Part shown: positions 12,504 to 24,294 of the stretch, piece by piece
How positions within the stretch are numbered: position 1 is the stretch's first letter
Layout: each line of letters begins with the position of its first letter
Source of the DNA: Thuidium tamariscinum
Lineage: Eukaryota; Streptophyta; Bryopsida; Hypnales; Thuidiaceae
Reading direction: 5' to 3'
Length of the DNA stretch: 64,000 bases
Assembly: GCA_947034885.2 (NCBI GenBank)
Contig: OX344751.2
Location: 8,432,001 to 8,496,000, forward strand
Position numbers and translations under genes: made by a program
Notes under the pieces: model-generated
The model's database searches: none
The model's input: only the letters and a program-made list of their open reading frames with translations
Told to the model about the DNA's origin: nothing

Positions 12504-12833
12504 CAGGGTGTTTTTTTAGGCAATTAAATGCCCAATTTCCTTTTTAAAAAAATGGGCAGCTTCAAGCCTATAGAAAAAAATGAGGATAAATGTGATAAAA
12601 AAATGCCAGACAAAAATAATAGCCCTCTTTACTATTGCCAACATGCTTCTAAAACCTCATTTCATCTGTCATGCAAAGCCAAAATTGCATTAAAAAATCA
12701 TATATTCAAAATTGTATACTCAAAATTGGCCTCCTTCACTTAAAGCCCCCTAAGTTAAGGAGCCAGTCATCTTAAAACCTTCAGGAAAGGAAGGCTACAT
12801 CACCATTTGTCCGAAAACCAAAAAAACACCCTG
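12504..12833. mobile_element. TIR element with CAGGGTGTTTTTTT ends
   Basis: CAGGGTGTTTTTTTAGG at the left faces CCAAAAAAACACCCTG at the right across 330 bp. CAGGG-type ends occur in hAT elements, but I find no matching 8-bp target duplication, so the superfamily stays open. An ATG frame at 12528-12743 lies inside and has a lysine/asparagine-rich, low-complexity product that I do not regard as a gene. Confidence 0.5.
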
Positions 12834-13143
12834 TAACTTATATGAGTGTTCTAAACTGTCAGCCAAATGAAAGATCATAACAAGCAAAGAGTTCAAATTT
12901 CAAATTTTAGTTGAGGTTTGTGCAAGTGAGTCTTATTGATTGCATATCTTGTGGATCAGGTTGAATTACTTCTTTGGTGGACAATTAAGTACAGTACAAT
13001 GAAGAACTAGAACTTAGAATTACCTGAGCTTCAAAATCCTGCATTGGCATGATGGTCTGGTACTCTGGTGGCTTGTGCAGATGCACAAAATGAGGGTGTG
13101 CTGTACTGTGGTTGGTGGATCCTTGAATTCTTGCTTCATAAAG
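12834..13143. other. Spacer, nothing recognised
   Basis: A mixed-composition stretch just before a Tourist-type MITE. No gene is supported. Confidence 0.35.
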
Positions 13144-13146
13144 TAA

Positions 13147-13254
13147 GGGGTGTTTCACACTATGGTCGTTCAAGTTGAGAGGCCATGATTTCTAAAATCT
13201 GATTGGTGGAATCGACGGCCTCTCAACTTGGACGACCATAGTGTGAAACACCCC
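13147..13254. mobile_element. Tourist (PIF/Harbinger-like) MITE, 108 bp
   Basis: GGGGTGTTTCACACTATGGT faces its complement ACCATAGTGTGAAACACCCC, flanked by the 3-bp duplication TAA (13144-13146 and 13255-13257). A TWA target duplication and GGGG-type ends are typical of Tourist/Harbinger MITEs. A close relative lies at 49614-49722. The inverted arms are about 40 bp each around a short unpaired centre. Confidence 0.85.
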
Positions 13255-13409
13255 TAAGTTTCATGCTGAGTTTGTTTTGTTTAGCTTGCCAGGCCACTTG
13301 TGACTGGTTGTATATTCTTCTTCTGGCAATGGAATTTCGCTTCATTTGTTTAAAAATAATAATAATTCTATGCTGCATTAACTCCAAAGCGGCTGGAATA
13401 ATTTCCAGA

Positions 13410-13790
13410 ATTAATGATTTGAGAAAAATCATTATAAAGTACTATTTGGAAGAATCTTTTGGAATTGTGATACAAACAAAAGTTTGTAGATTTTAAGTTT
13501 CAGGTTCCACCCGTACAATTAGATTTTCCAATGCTTTCACTAATATTTTTCTATAAATTTTGAAAGGAAAATTTTGAAATTCCTTTGAAATTCAATTACA
13601 AACAAAATATTGTAATTTTAGAAAATTATGAATTCTGGTAACACCAAATCCAACCCTTAAATTGGACAACAACTTTATAAAGAATCTCTAAGAATTAGGA
13701 TGACTTTCATCCAAGTAGTAACCAATAAGAAAAACAATTGTCAATCTTTTCATCATCCAGAAATTGAACGTTGAAGTGCTTAAGGGTTAA
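13410..13790. repeat. Dispersed repeat A, copy 2 (internally shortened)
   Basis: A direct repeat of 8330-8935, lacking an internal block. The shared order of words is AAGTACTATTTGGAAGAAT, then TTTTTCTATAAATTTTGAAA, then GGATGACTTTCATCCAAGTA-like sequence. No coding capacity. Confidence 0.55.
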
Positions 13791-14775
13791 TGCACAAGTA
13801 ACAAGTAGCAGCATTTGCAAAGTTTTTGGAATTGTCCTAGTCATCTGCCTCCTCTTTGTAGAAGGAGTTGGGTTTTTATTCAAGGACATCAATAGCATTT
13901 TCTTCTTATCAAAACCTCCCTTTTTATTTCCTCAAGTATCAAATTTCCATTGACACTTTCCTTCACTTCAATTTTGCAAAGGCTACAATCCTATTGTTTA
14001 AAATGCATGTGAGTTTCCACATTAATCTCCAAATTTCATTACATCATGCAAGCAAATATGAACAATGGATCCGGAGTAGGGGTTAGCCACCATGACCAAC
14101 CCTAAAGTAATACCACCTCTACCCTATACAAGCACTCTAAGCCCCTCAACAACCAACTAAAAACAATATTCAATTTTTTCAAAGAACATATCTACCTCTA
14201 GCAACTCAAATATTAGCCTTGAATTTGAAATGGCAAGTGGTTAAAACCCAACCAATTCATGAAAGTAGTGGCTACATATCTACCTTTATATTATTTCACA
14301 CCACTTAGTTATCAGTCCTACCAATTTTTTTGGTCTAGTTTGGGACTAAAAGCAACCCAACTCTAAAAGCAACTTCTAACACAAATGTATGTTTTGCTTT
14401 CTTCAATGTACATATAAGACTTAGTGTCTGCTCATGTTGACCAGAGCATTCAAGAACAAGGTGTGGCTTGTGTGGACAGTTCATGCTGTGCAGTAAGCTT
14501 CGCCATTGGACTTTTGGGTAATGGCATTGGCATTATCAAGCCCCCTGCCAACTGAAGATTTCTCCTCTGAGGTATCCATCCATTGCATGAGCTATCAAAA
14601 TTTGAAATGGTTCTGTTTCATTTGTGTTAAATTTTTCTTAAGAAAATAAATGTGTTGCTGCTATAGGAGAGGTACCCATTAATAACACACACCCCATAAC
14701 AATAAATAAGATATCCCATTTCCAACCAAGATTGGAATGAATTTCCTTTTTTTCCTTGGAATGTGTGTCTCTGTA
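13791..14775. other. AT-rich intergenic sequence
   Basis: Short overlapping open frames only. A word near 14350-14410 (TAAAAGCAAC...AACACAAATGTAT) resembles 47285-47330 and probably derives from the same dispersed repeat family. Confidence 0.35.
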
Positions 14776-16028
14776 CAGTGGGGTACCAATCAAAATGTCA
14801 TTTTCGAATTCGCAGTGAGAAAAATTTCAGTATTGCCAACTTTGAAAGCCTCCTGAGAGCTCAAAAATTGATAATTTACCACGAAATTTTTACCACAACA
14901 TCAACTTTATGTTAATTATATGTGTGCCAAATTTCAAGCCCAAAAGATTCACCAAAAAAGAGTTATTCAAAACCTACCAACATGGGTAGTGGTGACAAAC
15001 ATTTCACTACTTTCAACTTTGACACCTTCTTAAGGATTGAGTTTTTTGCCATGAATTTTTTGTCATGAAACAATATCTATGTTTTTAATATGTGTAAAAA
15101 ATTTCAAGATAAGAAAAAAAAATTTTAAGAAGAAATTTGAAATCTCCCAACAAGTGTAGTTTTGAGAAAATTTTCACAATTGCCAACTTTGACACCCTCC
15201 CCCAAGGGCTAAAAAATTGGTTTCTTACCATTAATTTTTTTGTGAAGTCATCTATATGTTGATAATATGTTCTCCAAATTTCAAGTTCAAATGAATTACC
15301 AAAAAAAAGATATACAAAATCTCCCAACATGTGTAGTTGTGAGGAGGAGTTTTTGAGCCCTTAGTATAGTGTTATTTTGTGGAGAAAAGTTTGACACAAA
15401 TGTAAAAACTCAACCTCACAACTACACATGTTGAGAGATTTTGAATATCTTTTTTTGGGTAAGTGTTTTGAACTTGAAATTTGGAACATATATTATCAAC
15501 ATAAAGTTGATGTTATTCAAAAAAATTCATGTTAAATAAATAAATTTTCAGCCCTTGGGAGGGTGTCAAAGTCGGCAATAGTGAAAATTTTCTCACAACT
15601 ACACATGTTAAATTTCAAATCTCCCAACTACACATGTCAAATTTTTATTGGGAGATTTCAAATTTCTTCTTAAAATTTTTTTTCTTACCTTGAAATTTTT
15701 TATACATATTAAAAACATAGATATTGTTTCATGACAAAAATTTCATGGCAAAAGAAAAAAAAGTCAATCCTTAAAAAGGTGTCAAAGTTGAAAGTAGTGA
15801 AATGTTTCTCACCACTACCCATGTTGGTAGATTTTGAATAACTTTTTTTTGGTGAATTTTTTGGCCTTGAAATTTTTCATACATATAATTAACATAAATA
15901 TGATGATTTGGTAAAAATTTTGTTGTAAAATACTAATTTTTGAGCTCTCGGGAGGCTTTCAAAGTTGGCAATACTGAAATTTTTTCTTACTGCGAATTCA
16001 AAAATGGCATTTGATTGGTACCCCATTG
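14776..16028. mobile_element. Modular foldback element, copy 2
   Basis: It has the same termini as the element at 6417-7807: CAGTGGGGTACCAATCAAAA at the left and its near-complement ending CCCCATTG at the right (one base changed), flanked by TA at 14774-14775 and 16029-16030. The arms show the same internal modules. The unpaired centre (15340-15415) is the reverse complement of the centre of copy 1, so the two insertions lie in opposite orientations. A local duplication containing CAACTACACATGT occurs at about 15595-15640. No transposase frame. Confidence 0.75.
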
Positions 16029-16030
16029 TA

Positions 16031-17767
16031 CTTTTTCAAGGTTTTGACCAATACAAGTATCTCTTGCACCCCTCCAATTCTGATTTGTCCAGTTTAGAGG
16101 GGATGGCTACTTGTATCCCCAAGAGTACAACTTGCTAAAATATACTTCCAACCAATCATAAGTTACACAACTCCCTAAATAAACTTCCAACCAATCACGA
16201 GTCAAAGAACTTGCAAAAGCAATAAGTACCCTATCTTTGATTACATTGACTTGCTAATCCTTCCCAAAATGTAGCGTATAGAGGGGTTAGTGACCCCCTC
16301 AAATATGGATTATTTGGTGCATCGTTTTGAATGTAGAGGTTGACACATGCTATAAATTGATTGCTTATCATCCAAAAACTAGAGGCTTTGTGGTAATTGG
16401 AGGGGCTACATGAGATGCTATAAGTTAATGATATATACATGAACACAAAAGTATGAAGTAATTAGCATAGAAGTAGTTCTTGAATGATGGAAATTTGATA
16501 GTTCTAGATGTTGGTCATAGGTCAAGTCAAACTTTTGCCTTTCAAAATTCATAGTAATTTCAATTCAAGAGATAAAATTATCAATTTTTTTGCAACTTCC
16601 ATTAATTCTATCAATGAACCTCTAAAAATATTTTCTTTGCCTTGCACTATCCTAGATCATGTTCAAGTGTGTATATTTAATAGTTACAGGTACCTCTACC
16701 ACATAATTTCTTGCAAAAATAATGCAAATTTTTAGAATTCAATATGCTAGGTTTTCTGAGTCATATATCAATAACTAATCTTCATCAAGTGCATTGTACA
16801 ATGAGGTATTATGCTCTTAAAGCAACCATTTAAGCCTACCTACCTACCTCATCATCATTGGTAGTAATAGATATTTCATAGAACATATTGCTCATTCTCA
16901 TATAGAAGATGTATTTAGAGTAGAAGTGCTTTAATCCCAATGTAAGTTGGAACTTAATATATGGAATCTATACAAATAGGATGCTAAAATAAAATACAAG
17001 TGGCATTTAAGGTAGTATAGAATGTCACACAAGGCCAATCTTTTTGTAGCCTTGCAAGAAGAATAAGGAATCATATTGTGATATTTGCTTATTTTTTGAA
17101 TTTATTGAATCCACTGACAGAGGTAAACTCCCTATTCATGCCAAATGATGAAATTTTTGTCACTTATAGTCAATGTCTTACATTCATACTTAATTTTTAG
17201 TTATGTACACTATAAGTACCATAGCAAAATTGGAGTGAACTACCCTTCATTGCAAATTCCTTAAACTTGATTGTGTCCATTTTTTGTCGTCTACATAAAA
17301 TTATCTATCTATGTTTATATTCATTGTACTATGAAAAATTAATACAAATTCTATTTGTCAAGGCTAACTTATTAATAAAAACTTCTACTACATGATGTTT
17401 TTACATAGCCTTATTTATGTATAATAGAGTGTGTAGCATTTCATAGACTCTATAGTAGCCCTACATCTTATATAAAAAAAAATTCCTTTGAATTAAATGG
17501 ACCCTATCTTCTAACTCACATAGTTTTCTTAAAATTCAATAGTGATCTCCTCGAGAGATACATAGTCCAAAAGATCTCACAATAACCAAAAAAAATAAAA
17601 AATAAAAAATAGAGGTATGGACTAGTGTATCCTATGTTGTTGACAAAGTCAAAATAAAAACAAAAATAATTTTTAATTTTTTTGATTAAGAAAACAAAAT
17701 TAATCATTTCTACACTATAAATTAGAACATCATGAAACAAAGCATGTACACCCATCCTTGAAGAGAT
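16031..17767. other. AT-rich intergenic sequence
   Basis: No gene is supported. The open frames at 16231-16446, 16508-16735 and 17516-17755 give low-complexity products without recognisable motifs. Confidence 0.35.
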
Positions 17768-18039
17768 CTCTAGTAGAAAAATCAGCGTCCAAATTGACCA
17801 AAAAGTGTTGATTTGGACAATTTAATTTTTTGTTAATTTAGACGTGTTGATTTGGACATTGTCCAACAAGTTTTTGTTGATTTGGACAAAATTCAACAAA
17901 AACTTGTTCAAAAACTTGTTGATTTGGACAAAATTTCAACTAAAACTTGTTGATTTTGATAACAATTTCAACAAATATTTGTTAATTTTTTTATCATTTC
18001 TGAATTTTTTTTTAAAATTATAAAAACAAAATAGGGCAA

Positions 18040-18189
18040 TGAATGGCCGCCAAGGTGGCAGCCCCGCCACACGGGCAGGGCACCTAGGTGGCAACCCCGC
18101 CACGCGGGCGTGAGTGCAAGGGGGTTCGAACCTTGCACCCCTTGCTTAGGGGTGCAAAGTTCTAACCATTGCACCATGTACAAGTACAC
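18040..18189 (-). mobile_element. tRNA-derived SINE (minus strand)
   Basis: On the minus strand TGGTGCAATGG (18176-18166) fits the RNA polymerase III box A consensus TRGYNNARNNG, and GGTTCGAACCC (18132-18122) fits box B, about 45 nt apart as in tRNA genes. An 11-bp hairpin with a TTGCACCCCT arm replaces the anticodon arm, so it is tRNA-like rather than a working tRNA. Two imperfect copies of a GC-rich unit containing GGTGGCAGCCCCGCCAC follow (about 18051-18112), then an AT-rich tail with an A-run near 18003-18012. The tail end is uncertain. It is a GC-rich island in very AT-rich DNA. Confidence 0.6.
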
Positions 18190-18244
18190 TTGACAAAGAG
18201 TGGAACAAACTACTACTTATTTGCTTTTTCCAATCTTTTGTGAT

Positions 18245-18619
18245 GTGTTTTTTCAACTCAGCAGACTTTGGAGGCTGTTTTCGCATAGTAAAGTACTTTT
18301 TTTCGGAAAACTTTGAACTAAGAAAAGTTGTTAAATCAAGTTAACTTTCATCTCCAACAATCCGTTTGCGATTTGGAGTCTCCAATTGAAAGTTATGGGC
18401 AAAATTCAGAGAGGGGTTTACAAATGTCAAAATAAAATTTCATTCCAACCCCTCTCTGAATTTTGCCCATAACTTTCAATTGGAGACTCCAAATCACAAA
18501 CGGATTGTTGGAGATGAAATTTAACTTGATTTAACAACTTTTCTTAGTCCAAAGTTTTCAAAAAAAAAGTACTTTACTATGCGAAAACAGCCTCCAAAGT
18601 CTGCTGAGTTGAAAAACAC
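18245..18619. mobile_element. Palindromic MITE nested in the CACTA-like element
   Basis: GTGTTTTTTCAACTCAGCAG at the left is matched by its complement at the right end (one T shorter). The arms, about 170 bp each, stay complementary almost to the centre near 18435, including AATTCAGAGAGGGG opposite CCCCTCTCTGAATT. No target duplication is obvious and no coding capacity is present. Confidence 0.65.
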
Positions 18620-20094
18620 TGAATTGTGAATTAGTAAGTTAATAAAAAATATTCTAATTGCACATAAATGTGAAACTTGGTGGTTTAAACTTTTCCCACA
18701 TGAAATTTTAGTGATAAAAATTTAATTAAAGATATTATGAATATTTGGCAAATATTTTACTAGGAGATGATTTGGTCACAATTCTTATTTAAGTTTTTTT
18801 ATAATTTAGAACATAGAGTTTCAATAGTTCTAAATTAGAATTTGAAAATTCTTAATGTAGAATTTAAATATTTAAGAACTTAGAATTTGAATAATTTAAA
18901 AAACTTAAAATTAGAATTTAGACCCCTAGAGAACAAAGTTGCCTTTTTTTGACAATATAGCTAATGTTTTTGGTTATGTATTTAGAAATTGAATTTCCGG
19001 GTTTTTTCCCTTAAAATTATTACACAACATGTAATCCAGGGATAGTTTGAAGGATTCACAATTTTTATAACTTTTGATTAAATCATAAAGAAGTTGTTGT
19101 ATGGTGTATAGGTTTTCGAGCTATGTGTGCATCTAAACTAGGTAGATGTGAATGTAATTTTTAAATAAATAGGAATTTGAAATTGATTTTCTAAAATATT
19201 AATCTTGTGAAAAGTTTCAAATCGTTCTATATAGATTAGGGAGGTGAAACTTATGAGGAATTTCACTTTGCAATTCAAAGTGGAATCTCTACACTAAAGT
19301 AATCTTCAAATTTCTTTAGTAAATGCAATTTTGAATATTTTTCCAAAAAAATTTGAAAAATAGGATGAAAATTCTTTATTATGGCATGTACATTAGTACA
19401 TTCCAACCATTGGGTTTAGAAATCTTTAGTTTCATAACTACAATTCTTTTCATTGAATATTTTAAATAATTCTCAATTCATGTCAACTTACTATTTTTTC
19501 CAAGCATGAATATGAAATATTATTTGTTGCAATTTCTAATACATATTCTCTAACATATTTTTCCAGCATATGGTAGGAAGTTGCAAATTGTAGAATTGAT
19601 ATATACATTAATTTTTGTATAAAATGTTGGAAAAATTAAATGTATTCATTTGGGATGAATTGAACACTATCTTTTTTGAAATCCGAACATCATGATCTTG
19701 TAATTGCTAAAATTTGTTATTTCACAATTTCAAGAGGGATTAATAGGTCAAATTAAGTATAAGCAAGATCATCTAGTTAATTTTGTTGAAAAAATAAATA
19801 GAAATGAAGATATCAACCTTGCTTTAAAGACTAATATTTAAAAGCAATTATAGGCCTTAACATATGAAAGAGTATAGAGGTTAATACTTCAAATTTGAGT
19901 AAATTTTTTTAGTAGTTCAATTTGAATTTTGAACTACTCAAATTTGATTATTTCAAGATTGAAAAATTTGATATAATCAAATTATGTGAATCAAAGTTGA
20001 ATTACATTCTCAATGTAATTAGAACTCCAATCAAATTCAAAATCTAATTGAAAATAAAATACAATTTGAACTCTAAATTCATAATTGTTGAAAC

Positions 20095-20640
20095 GTTCTA
20101 AACAATTCCAAAACCAATCCAAAACCATTCTAAAAAGATTCCAAAAACATTTCAAGAATTTTCGTAAACATTTCAAGAACATTCCAAAATCATTCTAAAA
20201 AGATTCCAAAAACATATCAAGAACTTCCCAAAATCATTCTAAAAAGATTCCAAAAATATATCAAGAACTTTCCATAAACATTTCAAAAACATTCCAAAAT
20301 CATTCCAAAAAGATTCCAAAAACATTTCAAAAACTTTCCATAAACATTTCAACAACATTCTAAAAACATTTCAAAAACATTTCGTGAACATTTCAAAAAC
20401 ATTCCAAAAACATTATGAAAACACTCCAAAAACATTATGAAAACACTCCAAAAACATTCCAAAAACAGCCCCAAAACACTCCAAAAATAGCCCCAAAACA
20501 GTCCACAAACAACCCAAAAACACTACAAAAACAGCCCCAAAACAGTCCACAAACAACCCAAAAACAACCCAAAAACAGCCCCAAAACAGTCCACAAACAC
20601 TCCAAAAACAGTCAACAAAAATGTGTTGATTTGGTTGTTG
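20095..20640. repeat. Low-complexity AAAACATTCC / CCCCAAAACAGTCC array
   Basis: Short degenerate units of about 10-14 bp, first AAAACATTCCAAAA and then GCCCCAAAACAGTCCACAAA, repeat head to tail. The array opens spurious frames on both strands (20413-20654) whose products are only Q/N/K/P- or F/W/G-rich repeats. It lies within the CACTA-like element, just inside its right subterminal repeats. Confidence 0.7.
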
Positions 20641-20829
20641 CACTATTCAAATGAACAAAAATTTGTTAAACCATTTTGTTCACTAGTGCTCAAATCAACA
20701 AAAATTTGTTAGCCATTTTGTTAACTCGTGTCCAAATCAACAAAAAATTGTAAAAACGGTCAATGCAATACCCAAATCAACAAGTTTTTGTTGATTTTTT
20801 GTTGATTTGGACGTAATTTTCTACTAGTG

Positions 20830-23172
20830 AGAGCTTTTGGATTGTACCAAGAACATAAATGGAGGATCCATGAAGTTGCAACCCAAAGGGACCAAAAGTG
20901 TCTTCACATAGTTTGCCAATCAAATTCAAAGTATTGTAAATTTTGCATCCCATGCCTAAATTCAAACTAATTTTTGCAAAATCTACACTTTTTCCTCTTG
21001 TTTAGGTGGTAAATTTTTTAGATCAATCCAAGACATATTGATTTCTTGAAAGCCATTTGAAGTTCATAGGTTCAATTTGAAATCACCATACCACATTTTG
21101 ATAAATGCAACTTTGAGGGCCTATATCTTCTTCATTCAATTTTTGTTTTCAATAAAAAAGAAATTGTTGGATTATGTTCCCCTTAAAAGTCTAGTTATTT
21201 GTTGTAAAATATTTATTTCAATCCAAATTGTTTTGAACATTGGAAGCAATTTGAAGTACAAAATCTGAACATTTTTGGATTACAGTGAACTTTAGTGGCT
21301 TATTTTTTCTTCATACAATGTCCATTTAAAAAGAAAGTTTAGAAATGTTGTACAAACTAGTCTACTTTGTATGTTTGAAATTTTATATTGATCCAAAAAT
21401 TTATGAGTGACTAAGAATCATTTTAATTAGTAGAGAGGTTTAACCATAGACGTGTTTTTTTTTGCAACTTTTATTTTGATGTTTTTTGACATTTCAAAAC
21501 AATTTTGCAAACACAATGAATCAATTGAATGATATTTTCTTTCACCAATGTGTTTGTATGCTAGTTTTGAATTACATTATTGTTCAAAGTTTTTTGACTT
21601 AAGTAAGTAGTTGTAGAAATCAAATTTCACCTCCAAATAAGGGGGGGGGGGAGAAGTACCAAAGCAATGATGTTAGATGTTGCAGTGGGGTTCCTAATTT
21701 CAACATTCATCCATGTATTGGATAGAAAATATCACATTAGCACTTATCATATATCCATAATTCTATTTTCATCCTCAATTTGGCAATTTCATCTAAGATT
21801 TTATTGTTCACATTCCAAGGGCCTAGTGCACAACCCATTCTACTTTGGTACAAATTAGCCAAAAAAAGTACACTACCCCACATGTGCTTCTAGAAAAACA
21901 TCAACATATCATTTCAACACTAAAACATTATAATCTTGCAACCTATGCAACCAAATGACTCTAAATTTGATTCAAGTCATCTATAACACCTACATAAGAA
22001 GATTATATAGTACAATATTGTACAACTAAAATTTCAATATCTTTGTGACATTTAGACTTATCACACTTGAAAAACAAATCCCAAACACCTCGATTGTTCC
22101 TTGTCCTAAAAACAAACAAACAAAATTGGAGTATTGGATTGAATTTTGTTGACAAAGATGCATGGACTCAATCAGCTCTAGTAAGTTCACCAACTAAACC
22201 TTGTAAGGACATTAAGGATTAGAATGGTCTAATGGATGACTTCACTATTAACTACAAATAAAAAGAATGCACCTATAGGTTCAATAATCAGAGAATTTTG
22301 GAAACTACCTTGGTCATGGGACTTGTGTCCTAACAAAGTCAATCATGAGCTTGAGAGGAATGGTTTTAGCAAATTATTGGACATGTAGGTCAATTTCAGC
22401 AAATTCATAGGAAATATTTTACTTTTTGCAATTCAACAATTCAGCAAACCTAAGGGATTTTAAAATTTTGGCACTTTATAAAGATACTCCTAATTTTGGA
22501 TTGATTCTTTCTATTCATGCATAAATGTGTTTCTTTTTCTAATTTTTCTCAAGAACCTATTTTTGTCAAGTTTTTAGGAATAGTTGTAAATAATTTTCTA
22601 AATTTCAACATATTCCAAATTTTACCGAGTTATTTACAAATTGACTTACACAAACGGTAGTGGGCAATGCTTTGTAGAAGAAAGGGCATCCTTGGGAAGA
22701 CTAACAAAGGAGGCTCATAAATCTCTCATTTAAGGGCTAGTCCGCCTTTTTCATGTATTTTCTACAATGGGAATATTTTTAGCTCATTTTTTAGTCATAG
22801 AGAAATAAATGAGGAATCTTACACAAGTTGTTTCATAATTTTTAGAGCAATTATGAATTACTTATGGATTTTCAAACACAATCTAGCATAGGGCCCTATT
22901 TGTGATTAGTAGGCCTTGAAAACCCACACATGCTTGGTTTGGAAAAGAATATGGCTTTGTTCAGAAACTAACATTGCAACATGTAAAAAGTATTTGAGAT
23001 GGTTTCAAAATGTGACCCTTACTAAATCTGAAATGAATGCTTGAATCAATCATTATTTTAGATTTTTTAACATTTGTAAGAAGATAGTTGGACTATCAAT
23101 TTTTATTTTGAATAAAATTAGTAGACACCTATCCACTTAGATAGGAATGAACCCATTTTGGATCTTAAACCA
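20830..23172. repeat. AT-rich region with fragments of a dispersed repeat family
   Basis: About 21680-21800 matches 43790-43912 (shared CATTCATCCA...ATTGGATAGAAAATATCAC). About 22210-22400 matches 47600-47710 (shared GAATGCACCTAT...). About 22430-22680 matches 45880-46130 (shared CCTAATTTTGGATTGA and AATAGTTGTAAATAATTTTC). A G-run lies at about 21641-21651. No intact gene. Confidence 0.45.
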
Positions 23173-23182
23173 TCCATTGAAG

Positions 23183-24284
23183 CAATGATGCTAGAGTATG
23201 AGCGAGGAGCAATGAGCGTTGAGCAATGAGCAATGAAACTTGAACGCTCATTGCAAGAATGTTTTCTAAAAATAGACATGTTAGAGAAATAAATAGTATT
23301 ATCAAATCCAAAAATAATAATGACAAAAAAAATTTAATTTAAATTTTTTTTAAATCTACAAAAAAAATTATATAAAATAGTTGATAGTATAATAAAAGGT
23401 TGCATGAATGAACACCCATTCATTCATATATGAATGAACTTCATCCATGTCATCCATCCATCATTCATCATTCATCATTCAATTTTTAAATTGTTAAAAT
23501 TTTTGCAACTCATTACAAGCTTCTTTGAAACCAAAGAGGCTTTGAACCATCTGTGCTCTTTAATATCATCTCCCTAAAAGCCTCTTTGGAGCCAAAGGGC
23601 TCTCTTAGTATAGGCTTTTTTAGAACCTAAAGAATGCTCCTCGGATTTGAGGAGCTTTTCCTTAGTGCCAAAAGGCTTTTTGAATTCATAAAAGGCTCCT
23701 TGAATCCAAGGAGCAATTTTTGGTGCCAAAAAGGTCTTTTATTGAAACCACTTTGGAACTAAAATAAGGTTATTTCAAATCAATGAGCCCTTCATTTGTG
23801 CCAAAAAGCTCATTTAGAGCATCTTTGAATCGAAGAGGCCTTAAAACCATTATTGCTTTTTAATATTGTCTCCCTACAAGCCTCCTCGGAACCCAAGGAA
23901 GGCTCCTCGGATCCAAGGAGCCTTTTTCGGTGCCCAAAACTTCTTGCAATGAAGGCTCTTTTAAACCCAAGGAAGAGTCTTCGGATCCAAGGAGCCTTTT
24001 GTTGATGCCAAAAAGTTCTTTCAATGAAGGCTCTTTACAACTCAAAGAATAATCTACATCCATAGTTCTTAATTTTTTCATCTACATTTTTCATCTACAT
24101 TCATCTGGTATTATTTTCATCCATCTAAAGTAATGAATAAAATAAGGCATTTACATCTAAAGATTTATTTTTTATAAAATTAATTTTTAAGTGTTCATTC
24201 TTAAATTTTTTTTCTTAAAATTCTTAACGCTCAAATCTTCCCACTCAATGCTCAACACTCATTACTCATACTTTAACAACCCTG
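23183..24284. mobile_element. Mutator-like (MULE) non-autonomous element with target duplication
   Basis: The 1102-bp element is bounded by TCCATTGAAG on both sides (23173-23182 and 24285-24294), a 10-bp direct repeat close to the 9-bp duplication typical of Mutator elements. The termini CAATGATGCTAGAGTATGAG and, as complement, CAGGGTTGTTAAAGTATGAG match at 15 of 20 positions, and the similarity continues inward through GAGCAATGAGCGTTGAGCAA-like sequence. The interior has several diverged copies of a roughly 60-120 bp unit with AAGGCTCCTCGGATCCAAGG and AGGAGCCTTTTT words. No transposase is visible. Confidence 0.65.
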
Positions 24285-24294
24285 TCCATTGAAG

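Larger units (their letters stand above)
17768..20829. mobile_element. CACTA-like non-autonomous element (about 3 kb) with nested insertions
   Basis: The left end CTCTAGTAGAAAAATCAGCG faces the right end, read as complement, CACTAGTAGAAAATTACGTC. Both are close to the CACTA-type end seen in three smaller elements here. Subterminal regions (17800-17990 and 20620-20820) carry many copies of TTGTTGATTTGGAC in both orientations; dense subterminal repeats are characteristic of CACTA/Spm elements. The interior contains a tRNA-derived SINE, a 375-bp palindrome and a long low-complexity AAAACATTCC tract. No transposase frame is visible. The target duplication is not exact, and the first CAC has become CTC. 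Confidence 0.6.

Noticed and set aside
18122-18186. Functional tRNA gene
   Set aside because: Boxes A and B fit, but the anticodon arm is an 11-bp hairpin and no standard acceptor stem forms, so it is a tRNA-derived repeat.
17968-18189. 73-codon minus-strand frame over the SINE
   Set aside because: The frame runs through the tRNA-like head and hairpin of a SINE; such frames are common translation artefacts of tRNA-derived repeats.
20413-20654. Open frames on both strands encoding Q/N/K/P-rich or F/W/G-rich proteins
   Set aside because: They are products of the AAAACATTCC-type low-complexity array, open on both strands at once.
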